Source: Pseudomonas sp. MF4836 (GTDB taxonomy: Bacteria > Pseudomonadota > Gammaproteobacteria > Pseudomonadales > Pseudomonadaceae). From it: 64,000 nt of DNA. The stretch is taken from assembly GCF_002018875.1 (NCBI RefSeq), contig NZ_MVOL01000009.1:124001-188000 (forward strand), written 5' to 3'. The notes under the pieces are model-generated. The model was given only the letters and a program-made list of their open reading frames with translations, was not told the DNA's origin and ran no database searches. Below, one piece after another: positions 50,487-59,467 of this stretch (positions are counted from its first letter, which is position 1; each line of letters begins with the position of its first letter). The translations under genes were made by a program, and so were the position numbers.

Positions 50487-52799
50487 TCAACCCAACTGGC
50501 TGCGCAGTTGCCGGGCGGCGGCGACCATGTTGATCAGGGCCGCTTCGGTCTCGGGCCAGGCGCGGGTTTTCAGGCCGCAGTCCGGGTTGACCCACAACCG
50601 TTCGGCAGGGATGCGTTTGACCGCCTTTCTCATCAGCTTGACCATTTCCGCGGTGTCCGGCACCCGTGGCGAGTGAATGTCATACACCCCTGGCCCGATG
50701 TCGTTGGGGTAGTCGAACGCCTTGAACGCCTCCAGCAGCTCCATGTCCGAGCGCGAGGTCTCGATGGTGATCACGTCGGCGTCCATGGCGGCAATCGACT
50801 GGATCACGTCGTTGAATTCGCTGTAGCACATATGGGTGTGGATCTGCGTCTGGTCCTGCACCCCGCTGGCACTGAGGCGGAACGCCTGCACCGCCCAATC
50901 CAGATACTCCTGCCATTGCGCCCGGCGCAGGGGCAGGCCTTCGCGGAACGCCGCTTCGTCGATCTGCACGATCTTGATCCCGGCGGCTTCCAGGTCCAGC
51001 ACTTCATCCCGCAGGGCCAGGGCCAGTTGCTGCGCCTGCACCTTGCGCGACACATCTTCGCGGGGGAAAGACCACATCAGCATGGTCACGGGACCGGTGA
51101 GCATGCCTTTCATCACCTTGTCGGTCAGGCTCTGCGCGTATTGAATCCAGTCCACGGTCATGGCCTTGGGCCGACTCAGGTCACCGTAGATCACCGCCGG
51201 TTTCACACAGCGCGAACCGTAGCTCTGGACCCAGCCGAAGCGGGTGAACAGGTACCCGTCCAGTTGCTCGGCAAAGTACTCGACCATGTCATTGCGCTCG
51301 GCCTCGCCGTGCACCAGCACATCCAGCCCCAGCCGCTCCTGGACCTCCACCGCGTGGCGGATCTCGCTGTGCATGGCATCGGTGTAGTCGTTGGCCGACA
51401 ACTTGCCCTGCTTGTAGGACTGGCGCGCCAGGCGGATCGAGGCGGTCTGCGGAAAGGAGCCAATGGTGGTGGTCGGGAACAGCGGCAACTGCAAGCGTGC
51501 GCGCTGCACGTCGATGCGCCGGGCAAAGGGTGACTGGCGCTGGCTGTCGGCCTCGCGGATCGCGGCGATGCGGGCCTGGACCTGGGCCTTGTGGATACGC
51601 GGCGAACGCGCCCGGCTGGCCTGTACTTCACGACTTTGGGCCAAGGCAGACTGAACGCTGGCGGCCTGTGGATCGTTCAGCGCATCACGCAGCACGGCAA
51701 TTTCGCCACACTTCTGCACGGCAAACGCCAGCCAGCTCTTCAACTCGGTATCGAGCTGGTCTTCACGCCCCAGATCCACCGGGCTGTGCAGCAACGAGCA
51801 GGAACTGCTGACCCAGAGGTTGTCGCCGAAACGTTCCTGGGCCACTTGCAGTTGCTCCAGGGCCTGCTCCAGCTCGCAGCGCCAGACGTTGCGCCCGTTG
51901 ACCAGGCCCACCGACAGAATCTTGTAGGTCGGCAGGCGATCCAGTACCTGGCCCAGTTGCTCCGGGGCCCGCACGGCGTCGATGTGCAGGCCGTCCACCG
52001 GCAGGCCGACGGCCAGGCCAAGGTTGTCTTGCAGGCCGCTGAAGTAGGTCGCCACCAGTTTTTTCAGCGGTGAGTACTGAAGGATGTGATAGGCGCGCTC
52101 AAAGGCGCTCTTCCATTCCAGGGGCAGGTCCAGGGTCAGGATCGGCTCGTCGATCTGCACCCATTCCACGCCCTGGGCCTGAAGCCGCTTGAAGATTTCG
52201 CCGTACAGCGGCAGCAGGCGCTCCAGCAGCATGAGCTTGTCGAACTCATTGCCCTTGGCCTTGCCCAGCCACAAGTAGGTCAGCGGGCCGATGATCACCG
52301 GTTTGACCTGGTGACCCAGGGCGTGGGCTTCGTCGACTTCGTCGAACAGCTGGTTCCAGCTCAGGCTGAACCCCTGGTCAGCGCTGAATTCCGGGACCAG
52401 GTAGTGGTAGTTGGTGTCGAACCACTTGGTCAGTTCCTGAGCGTATTGCGCCTGGCCATGCTCGCCGCCGCAGCAGCCGGTGGTGGCGCCGCGGGCCATG
52501 GCGAACAGGGTGTCGAGGGTCGGCAGGCCCTGGCCGTCCTGGGTGCTGGCGAAACGCTCGGGAATCACGCCGAAGCTCAGTGAATGGGTGAGCACCTGGT
52601 CGTACCAGGCGAAATCGCCCACCGGCAGCAAATCGATGCCGGCGGCTTTCTGCAACTGCCAATGCCGGGCCCGCAGCTCACGGCCGACGCTCAGCAAGGC
52701 GCTCTGTTCAAGGTCGCCCTTCCAATAGGATTCGAGGGCTTTTTTCAGTTCGCGGTCAGCGCCGATACGTGGAAAACCGAGGGTGTGGGCCAAGGCCAT
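50487..52799 (-). CDS. metE: Cobalamin-independent methionine synthase
   Basis: Transfers a methyl group from methyl-tetrahydrofolate to homocysteine. The 770-residue protein starts MALAHTLGFPRIGADREL, with a strong GGAGGAA site upstream. The C-terminal catalytic half holds the zinc ligands in HTHMCYSEF (His, Cys), IETSRSDMELLE (Glu) and NPDCGLKTR (Cys). It is divergent from metR, the classic MetE-MetR arrangement, with a palindrome between them. Confidence 0.97.
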   Translation of the reverse strand: MALAHTLGFPRIGADRELKKALESYWKGDLEQSALLSVGRELRARHWQLQKAAGIDLLPVGDFAWYDQVLTHSLSFGVIPERFASTQDGQGLPTLDTLFAMARGATTGCCGGEHGQAQYAQELTKWFDTNYHYLVPEFSADQGFSLSWNQLFDEVDEAHALGHQVKPVIIGPLTYLWLGKAKGNEFDKLMLLERLLPLYGEIFKRLQAQGVEWVQIDEPILTLDLPLEWKSAFERAYHILQYSPLKKLVATYFSGLQDNLGLAVGLPVDGLHIDAVRAPEQLGQVLDRLPTYKILSVGLVNGRNVWRCELEQALEQLQVAQERFGDNLWVSSSCSLLHSPVDLGREDQLDTELKSWLAFAVQKCGEIAVLRDALNDPQAASVQSALAQSREVQASRARSPRIHKAQVQARIAAIREADSQRQSPFARRIDVQRARLQLPLFPTTTIGSFPQTASIRLARQSYKQGKLSANDYTDAMHSEIRHAVEVQERLGLDVLVHGEAERNDMVEYFAEQLDGYLFTRFGWVQSYGSRCVKPAVIYGDLSRPKAMTVDWIQYAQSLTDKVMKGMLTGPVTMLMWSFPREDVSRKVQAQQLALALRDEVLDLEAAGIKIVQIDEAAFREGLPLRRAQWQEYLDWAVQAFRLSASGVQDQTQIHTHMCYSEFNDVIQSIAAMDADVITIETSRSDMELLEAFKAFDYPNDIGPGVYDIHSPRVPDTAEMVKLMRKAVKRIPAERLWVNPDCGLKTRAWPETEAALINMVAAARQLRSQLG

Positions 52800-52851
52800 G
52801 AGGTGTTCCTCCCTGTAAAAGATGGCGCCATTGTCGACAGCCAGCCCAACA

Positions 52852-52864
52852 TGAGACAAACTCA
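52852..52864. promoter_or_regulatory. Candidate MetR-binding site
   Basis: TGAG-ACAAA-CTCA is a palindrome close to the MetR consensus TGAA-N5-TTCA. It lies in the metE-metR divergent region, 53 bases upstream of the metE start. Confidence 0.6.
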
Positions 52865-52906
52865 ACCTTTTCGTGTTGATCACAAAATTTACTCATGGAG
52901 AACCTG

Positions 52907-53824
52907 GTGCTCGAAATCCGTCACCTGAAGACCCTGCACGCCCTGCGTGAATCCGACAGCCTGGTGGAAGCCGCCGAGCGCCTGCACCTGACCCAGTCGG
53001 CCTTGTCCCACCAGTTCAAGGAACTCGAAGAGCGCATGGGCATGCCATTGTTCGTGCGCAAGACCAAGCCGGTGCGCTTCACCAGCGCCGGCCTGCGCCT
53101 GCTGCAACTGGCCGATGCCACCCTGCCCCTGCTGCGCGGCGCCGAGCGTGATATCGCGCGCCTGGCCGGCGGCACCGCCGGACGCCTGCACATGGCCATT
53201 GAGTGCCACAGCTGCTTCCAGTGGTTGATGCCGACCATCGACCAGTTCCGCGACGCCTGGCCGGAAGTCGAACTGGACCTGGCATCGGGTTTTTCCTTTG
53301 CGCCCTTGCCAGCCCTGGCCCGGGGCGACCTGGACTTGGTGGTGACCTCCGACCCGCTGGAGCTGGCGGGCATCACCTACGTGCCGCTGTTCACCTACGA
53401 AGCCATGCTCGCGGTGGCCAACCAGCACTCGCTGGCAAGCAAGGCCTACATCGTGCCCGAGGACCTGATCAACGAAACCCTGATCACCTACCCGGTCGAA
53501 CGCGATCGTCTGGATATCTTCACCCGCTTCCTGGAGCCAGCGGACGTCGAGCCGGCGCAAGTGCGCACCTCGGAACTGACGGTGATGATGATGCAACTGG
53601 TGGCCAGTGGGCGCGGCGTGTGCGGCATGCCCCATTGGGCGCTGCATGAATACAGCTCGCGGGGTTACGTCAAGGCCAAGCGCCTGGGGGACAAGGGCTT
53701 GTTCGCCACGCTGTATGCGGCGATTCGCGCCGACATGCTGGATGCGCCCTACATGCGCGACTTCCTGCTGACGGCCAAGGACACCTCGTTCTCGACCCTG
53801 GACGGGGTCAGCGCCGTTCGCTGA
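52907..53824 (+). CDS. metR: LysR-type activator MetR
   Basis: Homocysteine-responsive activator of metE and other methionine genes, 305 residues. The N-terminal HTH reads SLVEAAERLHLTQSALSHQF (residues about 19-38) and the C-terminal effector domain has ECHSCFQWLMPTI and MMMQLVASGRGVCGMP. The GTG start (MLEIRHLKTLHALRES) is preferred to an ATG four codons upstream (52895) because GGAG lies seven bases before the GTG and nothing suitable lies before the ATG. Confidence 0.93.
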   Translation: MLEIRHLKTLHALRESDSLVEAAERLHLTQSALSHQFKELEERMGMPLFVRKTKPVRFTSAGLRLLQLADATLPLLRGAERDIARLAGGTAGRLHMAIECHSCFQWLMPTIDQFRDAWPEVELDLASGFSFAPLPALARGDLDLVVTSDPLELAGITYVPLFTYEAMLAVANQHSLASKAYIVPEDLINETLITYPVERDRLDIFTRFLEPADVEPAQVRTSELTVMMMQLVASGRGVCGMPHWALHEYSSRGYVKAKRLGDKGLFATLYAAIRADMLDAPYMRDFLLTAKDTSFSTLDGVSAVR

Positions 53825-53863
53825 TCCGGGTATTCCCGGTGGCGCGGCGTGCGGCGGGTGCCG

Positions 53864-54379
53864 CTAAAGCTCTCGGGCTTCGCGGCACATATGGATTTTG
53901 TCGAAGTAGTCATCGCCGACCCGCACTGCCAGGGATTCGAGGCCTGACTGCATAAAACCGCAGCGACGATACAAGGCGATGGCCGCGTCGCTGCCTGCGG
54001 TCACGGTCAGCTGAATCAGGCGCACCTGGGGCTGCTCGCGCGCCTCGGCGAGAACCCCCTGCACCAGTTGGTAGCCCACCCCGCCTTGACGCCAGGCCTG
54101 GCTCAAATACAGACCGAACAGGGTCGCCTTGTGCCGGGCGTGCGCCTCAAGCTCCAGGGCCAGGCCGACAATCCCCACCAGCACCTCGCCCTCGAACGCC
54201 CCCAGCAGCAGGTCCAACTCATCGTCCAGGCGCGCCGCCCACCAGGCCAGGGGGATCGCCGCACGGTCGCCGATGCTGGAGGCAAACGCCTGGGGATGGC
54301 GCGCGTAGGCTTCCAGGGACAACGCCCGATATTGCGCGGCGTGGCGCCCGTTCAGACGCTGGATAAGCACGTCGCTCAC
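53864..54379 (-). CDS. GNAT-family N-acetyltransferase
   Basis: Acetyltransferase of 171 residues. The acetyl-CoA-binding motif A is LYLSQAWRQGGVGYQLVQGVL (about residues 92-112; the R/Q-x-x-G-x-G/A part is QGGVGY), and ALYRRCGFMQSG is the C-terminal motif B. Substrate unknown. It starts at GTG. A 34-codon frame lies just upstream on the same strand. Confidence 0.85.
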   Translation of the reverse strand: MSDVLIQRLNGRHAAQYRALSLEAYARHPQAFASSIGDRAAIPLAWWAARLDDELDLLLGAFEGEVLVGIVGLALELEAHARHKATLFGLYLSQAWRQGGVGYQLVQGVLAEAREQPQVRLIQLTVTAGSDAAIALYRRCGFMQSGLESLAVRVGDDYFDKIHMCREAREL

Positions 54380-54386
54380 GGCGGGC

Positions 54387-54491
54387 TCAGGTTCCGCGAC
54401 CCGGCGCGGGCAGCAGGCGCAAGACCGGGGCGGCCAGTAGCGTCAGCAATGAAGCGGCGGCGAAGATCAGGTCATCGTGGCGTGAAATCAT
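54387..54491 (-). CDS. Possible 34-residue membrane peptide or transporter remnant
   Basis: Short frame starting MISRHDDLIFAAAS, with one hydrophobic helix rich in Leu and Ala, ending APGRGT. It could be a small membrane protein or the last helix of a decayed MFS transporter, whose C-termini look like this. It lies between the GNAT and Nudix genes on the same strand. Support is weak: no family, only position, a reasonable ATG and GC-rich codons. Confidence 0.3.
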   Translation of the reverse strand: MISRHDDLIFAAASLLTLLAAPVLRLLPAPGRGT

Positions 54492-54515
54492 GGCAATCCT
54501 CGGCGAGGGCCCAGG

Positions 54516-54950
54516 TCAGGCCGGGGGTGTCAGCGAGGCACGATAAAACGGCAGGATCAGATCCCTTGTCAATGGCGCCAGGTGCAGGTTGATATCACTG
54601 TGCGGGTCGACCCAGCACACCTCCTCGATTTCTGCAGTCGGGGCCACCTCGGCGTCGATCTCCAGCAAAAACACCTCGGCCTGCACCACGTAACCGGGCT
54701 CGTTGGCCGCGGGCGCCGAGAACTGGCCGAGAAAGCGCGCCTGGGCCGGATCCACCTGCAAGCCCAGTTCCTCCTCCAACTCCCGCGCCAGGGCGACGGC
54801 CGGTGATTCGCGGGCTTCGATCTTGCCCCCCGCCTGCATAAAGGCCTGGGTTCCGCGCTTGCGTACCAGCAGCGTGCGGCCATCCGGCCTGAGCAGGAGG
54901 CCGGCGGCGATGTGAATAATGGCGTTCTTGGAGTCGGTGCAGGCAGTCAT
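54516..54950 (-). CDS. Nudix hydrolase
   Basis: Nucleoside-diphosphate-X hydrolase of 144 residues. The Nudix box GX5EX7REUXEEXGU is complete: it runs from GGKIEARESP through ARELEEELGL at about residues 42-64. Substrate unknown; MutT-like and ADP-ribose-like types share this size. The start MTACTDSKNAII is used instead of a 15-codon extension. Confidence 0.92.
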   Translation of the reverse strand: MTACTDSKNAIIHIAAGLLLRPDGRTLLVRKRGTQAFMQAGGKIEARESPAVALARELEEELGLQVDPAQARFLGQFSAPAANEPGYVVQAEVFLLEIDAEVAPTAEIEEVCWVDPHSDINLHLAPLTRDLILPFYRASLTPPA

Positions 54951-55007
54951 GGGAGCGGGTCGGCCTTGAATGAAAGGCGCAAGGATCCCACGCACGGCCC
55001 CTTCGCG

Positions 55008-56372
55008 TCACGGCGCCAGGGCTGGTTTTTCGCTGCCGGACTGCTCCTGGGCCACCCTGACAAATACGCTGTAGCGCGCGCCCTCCATGGTCTCGAAGGC
55101 AATCAGCTTGTCCACCAGGGGCAGGTTGAGCACCTTGCCGGCATTGAGCAGGAGCATGCCGTTGTCGGCGTTCAGGTTGCGCGCCAGCAGCATTCCGGCT
55201 TGCAGTTCCCGGGTGCCGAGAACCTTGACCGAGGGGTCGCCCAGGGTCACGTCCGTGAGGTAGACCGCGCACACTTGGACAAAGTCTTCGACCAACTGCG
55301 GGTCATAGAACTTGCCCGCGTACTTGCGGATAAACACCAGGGCCTCGTCGCTGTTCATCTGCCGCTCGAGGATCAGCCCGCGCTGCAATTCGATGAAATC
55401 CACCGCCAGCTTGAGCACGCGCGAGCCAAAGGGAATGGTTTCGCCCTTGAGGTGATCGGGGAAGCCGCTGCCGTCCCAGTGCTCCTGATGGTGAAGAATC
55501 AGCCGGGCCGCATCCTGCATCGGCTCCAGGGTCATCAACAATGATTCGCTCTGCTTCGGATAGGTACGGTACAGCTCGCGGTCGTGGTGGTGCATCAGGT
55601 CCGCCGGGGACCTCATCATGCTGTCGCTCCAGCTCAACTTGCCGATGTTGTACAGCGCGGCAGCCATGGCCAGGTCCCGACTGCTGCCTTCGTCCAGGGC
55701 GTGCACCCTGCAGTAGGCGCGCACCAGCTCGATGATCTGGCGGTTGGTCTGCTTGGCCGGTGGCAGGCGCTGGTTGACCAGCAGCGAGAACAGCTCGGTG
55801 CCGGTCGCATAACTGTGCTTGAGCTCCTCATAGGCCAGGTCGAGCATGTCGGCGGTCTGCTGCAGCTCGGCGGTGCGGGCAGCGACGCGTTTTTCCAGCT
55901 GGCTATTGAGGGCCCTGAGTTCGCCGTTGCGGGTTTGCGCGAGGGTTTCCAGGCGCTGGCGCTCACGCTCGCTGTGCTGATGGGCCAGGGCCTGGCGCAG
56001 GGTCAGCAGCATCTCCTGGTCGTTCCAGGGTTTGCTCAGGTAGCGGTAGATCTGGCCTTCATTGATCGCCTTGACGATCAGCGCCAGGTCCGGATCGCCA
56101 GTCAGCAGAATGCGAATGGTCTGGGGATAGTCCTGATGAATGCGCGCCAGCAGGCTGGCACCGTCCATCTGCGCCAGGTGCGCGGCGCTCATGACCAGGT
56201 CGATCGGGTGCTGCGCCATCAGCTCCAGGGCCTGGGCGCTGCCATGGGCCAGGTAAAGGTGGTAGGGCTCTTCACTCAGCAGTTCAGCCAGGCTGGTGAG
56301 AACCGAATCTTGCTCGTCAACCAGCAGCACGCCGGACGCTGGTGTGGAAATGGCAACGCTGTGCTCACCCAT
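55008..56372 (-). CDS. Degenerate response regulator with HD-GYP-like domain
   Basis: Protein of 454 residues: receiver-like domain (about 12-130), coiled coil (about 135-190) and HD-GYP-type domain (about 200-400). Key residues are lost. The phosphoacceptor position reads MSAAHLAQMDG, so Asp is Ala63, although the later Lys in LSKPW is kept. The HD pair, normally LLHDIGK, reads ALYNIGK, and GYP reads GFP in DGSGFPDHLKG; HHQEHWDG is kept. It is therefore unlikely to be a normal c-di-GMP phosphodiesterase and may be a binding or scaffold protein. GAGG precedes the chosen ATG. Confidence 0.85.
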   Translation of the reverse strand: MGEHSVAISTPASGVLLVDEQDSVLTSLAELLSEEPYHLYLAHGSAQALELMAQHPIDLVMSAAHLAQMDGASLLARIHQDYPQTIRILLTGDPDLALIVKAINEGQIYRYLSKPWNDQEMLLTLRQALAHQHSERERQRLETLAQTRNGELRALNSQLEKRVAARTAELQQTADMLDLAYEELKHSYATGTELFSLLVNQRLPPAKQTNRQIIELVRAYCRVHALDEGSSRDLAMAAALYNIGKLSWSDSMMRSPADLMHHHDRELYRTYPKQSESLLMTLEPMQDAARLILHHQEHWDGSGFPDHLKGETIPFGSRVLKLAVDFIELQRGLILERQMNSDEALVFIRKYAGKFYDPQLVEDFVQVCAVYLTDVTLGDPSVKVLGTRELQAGMLLARNLNADNGMLLLNAGKVLNLPLVDKLIAFETMEGARYSVFVRVAQEQSGSEKPALAP

Positions 56373-56546
56373 GGCGACACCTCGGGTCAACATCGATGCA
56401 CTGATCCTTATTGGAAGGGCAACAGCAATCCGTGTTGTTTGAGCTAAGCGTAGCCAGGTTTCGGCAAGCAATGATGGCTTTTTAATACCACTGATCCGCA
56501 CGCCCGAGCGCACTGCTGCCACCGCAGTGCTCCCGGGGCAACTGGT

Positions 56547-56813
56547 TCAGGCGTTCTTGCTGCCCGGACCGAAGGACGCAAAACGCTTGTTGAAACCGGC
56601 GATACGGCCTTCGGACTGGGTCTTGCGCTGCTGGCCGGTGTACACCGGGTGCGAGGCGCTGGACACGTCCAGGGTCACATAGGGGTAGGTCTGGCCATCG
56701 CTGTGGGCCAGGGTGCGATCGGTGTCGACAGTGGAGCCGATCAAAAAGAACACATCGGCTGCGGTGTCGTGGAACAGCACGGTGCGGTAGGCGGGGTGGA
56801 TTCCAGGTTTCAT
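56547..56813 (-). CDS. rpmE2: Ribosomal protein L31 type B (zinc-free)
   Basis: Alternative L31 of 88 residues without any cysteine, so it lacks the zinc ribbon of RpmE. It begins MKPGIHPAYRTVLFHDTAAD and ends RFASFGPGSKNA. Type B copies replace the zinc form during zinc shortage, freeing zinc, and are usually repressed by Zur. A well-matched Zur box lies 34 bases upstream. Confidence 0.94.
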   Translation of the reverse strand: MKPGIHPAYRTVLFHDTAADVFFLIGSTVDTDRTLAHSDGQTYPYVTLDVSSASHPVYTGQQRKTQSEGRIAGFNKRFASFGPGSKNA

Positions 56814-56846
56814 CTGTGGCCTCCGAGGGCTTGGCATGTGATTAAT

Positions 56847-56863
56847 ACGTTATACAGTAACAT
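56847..56863. promoter_or_regulatory. Candidate Zur box of rpmE2
   Basis: ACGTTATACAGTAACAT, read on the minus strand as ATGTTACTGTATAACGT, agrees with the gammaproteobacterial Zur consensus ATGTTATAATATAACAT at 13 of 17 positions. It lies directly upstream of rpmE2. Confidence 0.75.
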
Positions 56864-57126
56864 ATAACGCCCACCCAAACGAGAACCGATTGCAATAAGC
56901 GCCGAAGCAAATCGTCTATCCGACCACCGAAACCCGCGGGACAGACGCCAGCGGGTTGCCCCGAGACGGAGATCGCTCGTAAGCTCCACCCTTCGCCAAC
57001 ACCGTGAACCACCCTGAGCGCCCCGACCGCGACAAGCTGGACACCCCGTTCCGGCCCCCGTTGTCTGCCTATTTCCACAGGCCCCGAGCCTGACTGGATT
57101 GATGAGTCCGAACCCAAGGAAACCGT

Positions 57127-58746
57127 ATGAGCCTGTCACTCCTGAGCCGCTACGCCTTCTTTGCCGCCTGTGTGATCTTTACCCTCGCCAGCCTGCCCTT
57201 TCTTGAACACGACTGGCTGTGGCCGATCACCCTGGTCACTGGCCTGCTCAGCCTGCTGGGTATTTTCGACCTGATGCAAAGCCCCCATGCGGTGCGCCGC
57301 AACTACCCGATCCTGGGCAATATCCGTTATCTGGTGGAAGGCATCCGCCCGGAAATCCGCCAGTACCTGCTGGAGTCCGACAGCGACGCCCTGCCCTTCT
57401 CCCGGGCCCAGCGCTCCCTGGTCTATTCCCGGGCCAAGAATGAAAGCGCCGACAAACCCTTCGGCACCCTGATCGATGTGTACCAGTCGGGCTTCGAATT
57501 CATCGGCCACTCCATGCGCCCGGCACCCCTGAGCGACCCCAGCAGCTTTCGCGTGATCGTCGGCGGCCCGCAGTGCACCCAGCCGTATTCGGCCTCGGTG
57601 TTCAACATCTCGGCCATGAGTTTCGGCTCCCTCAGCGCCAATGCGATCCGCGCCCTCAACCAGGGCGCCAAGCTCGGCAACTTCGCCCATGACACCGGCG
57701 AAGGCAGCATCAGCCCCTACCACCGGGAAAACGGCGGCGACCTGACCTGGGAACTGGGCAGCGGCTACTTCGGCTGCCGCACCGCCGACGGCCGTTTCGA
57801 CCCGGACCGCTTCGCCGCGCAGGCCCAGAACCCGCAAGTGCGGATGATCGAAATCAAGATGAGCCAGGGGGCCAAACCCGGCCACGGCGGAATTCTGCCC
57901 AAGCACAAAGTCACCGAGGAGATCGCCGAGACCCGCGGCATCATGATGGGCGAGGACTGCATTTCGCCGTCACGTCACAGCGCCTTCTCGACGCCGATCG
58001 AGCTGATGCAGTTCATCCAGCAGCTGCGCGAACTCTCGGGCGGCAAGCCGGTGGGCTTCAAGTTCTGCCTGGGCCACCCCTGGGAATTCATGGGCATCGC
58101 CAAGGCCATGCTGGAAACCGGCATCCTCCCGGACTTTATCGTGGTCGACGGCAAGGAAGGCGGCACCGGTGCGGCACCCGTGGAGTTCACCGACCATATC
58201 GGCGTGCCGATGCGCGAAGGCCTGCTGTTTGTGCACAACACCCTGGTGGGCCTGAACCTGCGGGACAAGATCAAGCTCGGCGCCAGCGGCAAGATTGTCA
58301 GCGCCTTCGACATCGCCAGCGTGCTGGCCATCGGCGCCGACTGGGCCAACTCGGCGCGCGGCTTCATGTTCGCCATCGGCTGCATCCAGTCGCAGTCATG
58401 CCACACCAACAAATGCCCGACCGGCGTCGCCACCCAGGACACCCTGCGCCAGCGCGCCCTGGTGGTGCCGGACAAGGCCCAACGGGTGTTCAACTTCCAC
58501 CGCAACACCCTCAAGGCCCTGGCCGAGATGCTTGCCGCCGCCGGCCTCGACCACCCTTCGCAACTGGAAGCCAAGCACCTGGTGCGGCGCATGTCGGCCA
58601 CCGAAATCAAACTGTTCTCGCAGTTGCATGTGTTCCTCAAGCCCGGCGAATTGCTCACCGGCGAAGTGGACGGCGCGTTCTACTCGCGCATGTGGCAGAT
58701 GGCGCGGGCCGACAGTTTCGAACCCAATGAACAAGCCGCAGCTTGA
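57127..58746 (+). CDS. FMN-binding glutamate synthase-like protein, membrane-anchored
   Basis: Protein of 539 residues. Two hydrophobic segments at about 7-25 and 33-50 anchor it; the rest is the GltB FMN/iron-sulfur domain. It contains NISAMSFGSLSANAIRALN, GTGEGSIS-like HDTGEGSISPYH, KMSQGAKPGHGG, DGKEGGTGAAP and the cluster cysteines in GCIQSQSCHTNKCPTG. The amidotransferase and ammonia-tunnel domains of real glutamate synthase are absent, so it is probably not GltB itself. Role unknown. AAGGAA precedes the ATG. Confidence 0.85.
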   Translation: MSLSLLSRYAFFAACVIFTLASLPFLEHDWLWPITLVTGLLSLLGIFDLMQSPHAVRRNYPILGNIRYLVEGIRPEIRQYLLESDSDALPFSRAQRSLVYSRAKNESADKPFGTLIDVYQSGFEFIGHSMRPAPLSDPSSFRVIVGGPQCTQPYSASVFNISAMSFGSLSANAIRALNQGAKLGNFAHDTGEGSISPYHRENGGDLTWELGSGYFGCRTADGRFDPDRFAAQAQNPQVRMIEIKMSQGAKPGHGGILPKHKVTEEIAETRGIMMGEDCISPSRHSAFSTPIELMQFIQQLRELSGGKPVGFKFCLGHPWEFMGIAKAMLETGILPDFIVVDGKEGGTGAAPVEFTDHIGVPMREGLLFVHNTLVGLNLRDKIKLGASGKIVSAFDIASVLAIGADWANSARGFMFAIGCIQSQSCHTNKCPTGVATQDTLRQRALVVPDKAQRVFNFHRNTLKALAEMLAAAGLDHPSQLEAKHLVRRMSATEIKLFSQLHVFLKPGELLTGEVDGAFYSRMWQMARADSFEPNEQAAA

Positions 58747-58803
58747 TTGACCGGATTACGTGTGCCCGCCCCGCAAGGGTCGGGCGCAGCGACAAGGATT
58801 GCC

Positions 58804-59088
58804 ATGCTCAAAGTCATCGCTGAAGACTTCATCCTCCCCGAACACCTCGACACCGTACGCCCGTGGTACACCGAGCTGGTGGAAAAAACCCGCCAGGAAC
58901 CGCTGTGCATTGCCTACGAGCTGTTTGTCGACCAGAAAGACCCCGGGCACTTTATCTTTATCGAGCTGTGGCCCGACCAGGCAGCACTGGATGCCCACTG
59001 CCGGACGGAGCACTTCACCCGGCTGGTGCCGCAGATCAATCAGTTCCAGGCCCGGGACTGCCGGGTGCTGCTGATGAACCCGTTCTGA
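58804..59088 (+). CDS. Antibiotic biosynthesis monooxygenase-fold protein (ABM)
   Basis: Small dimeric ferredoxin-like fold protein of 94 residues. It starts MLKVIAEDFILPEHLD after AAGGA. YELFVDQKDPGHFIFIELW and DAHCRTEHFTRLV are the ABM/YgiN-type motifs; YgiN is a quinol monooxygenase. Substrate unknown. It lies 57 bases after the GltB-like gene on the same strand, probably co-transcribed. Confidence 0.85.
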   Translation: MLKVIAEDFILPEHLDTVRPWYTELVEKTRQEPLCIAYELFVDQKDPGHFIFIELWPDQAALDAHCRTEHFTRLVPQINQFQARDCRVLLMNPF

Positions 59089-59154
59089 TACGCCCCCTTA
59101 CGCTGACCGGACCACCGAAAGCACCGCCCCCCCTGCCCCTTTCGGAGTGACCCC

Positions 59155-59451
59155 ATGCCGTTATTACCCTTTGACTCACTGGCCAGCCAACTGCCGGGCA
59201 CCTGGCGCTCGCAAGTGCTTGGCCAGGTCGGCCCCGCACGCATCAAGGTGCTGCGCATGGACCCGCAGGCCTACATCGAAGAAACCCACGACTACAACGA
59301 AGGCCTGCTGGTCACCAGCGGCTGCCTGCAACTGACGGTGGCCGGCGAGCCGGTGACCGTTGAGGCCGGCCAGATGTATCTGGTGGAAGCCGGCGTGCCC
59401 CACGCGGTGCTGGCTGGCAGCCATGGCACCCTGGTGATCATTGACCTGTAG
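59155..59451 (+). CDS. Small single-domain cupin
   Basis: Protein of 98 residues with one cupin barrel. HDYNEGLLVTSGCLQLTV and the second motif GQMYLVEAGVPHAVLAG supply possible metal ligands (His in HDYNE, Glu, His in PHAV). Function unknown. It ends the plus-strand run GltB-like, ABM, cupin and is convergent with the amidase gene only 16 bases away. Confidence 0.82.
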   Translation: MPLLPFDSLASQLPGTWRSQVLGQVGPARIKVLRMDPQAYIEETHDYNEGLLVTSGCLQLTVAGEPVTVEAGQMYLVEAGVPHAVLAGSHGTLVIIDL

Positions 59452-59467
59452 CGCGCAGCCCTCGGCG

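Noticed and set aside
56506..56532. Inverted repeat GAGCGCACTGC...GCAGTGCTC as terminator of rpmE2
   Set aside because: The stem is interrupted and no T-run follows on either strand; not confident enough to list.
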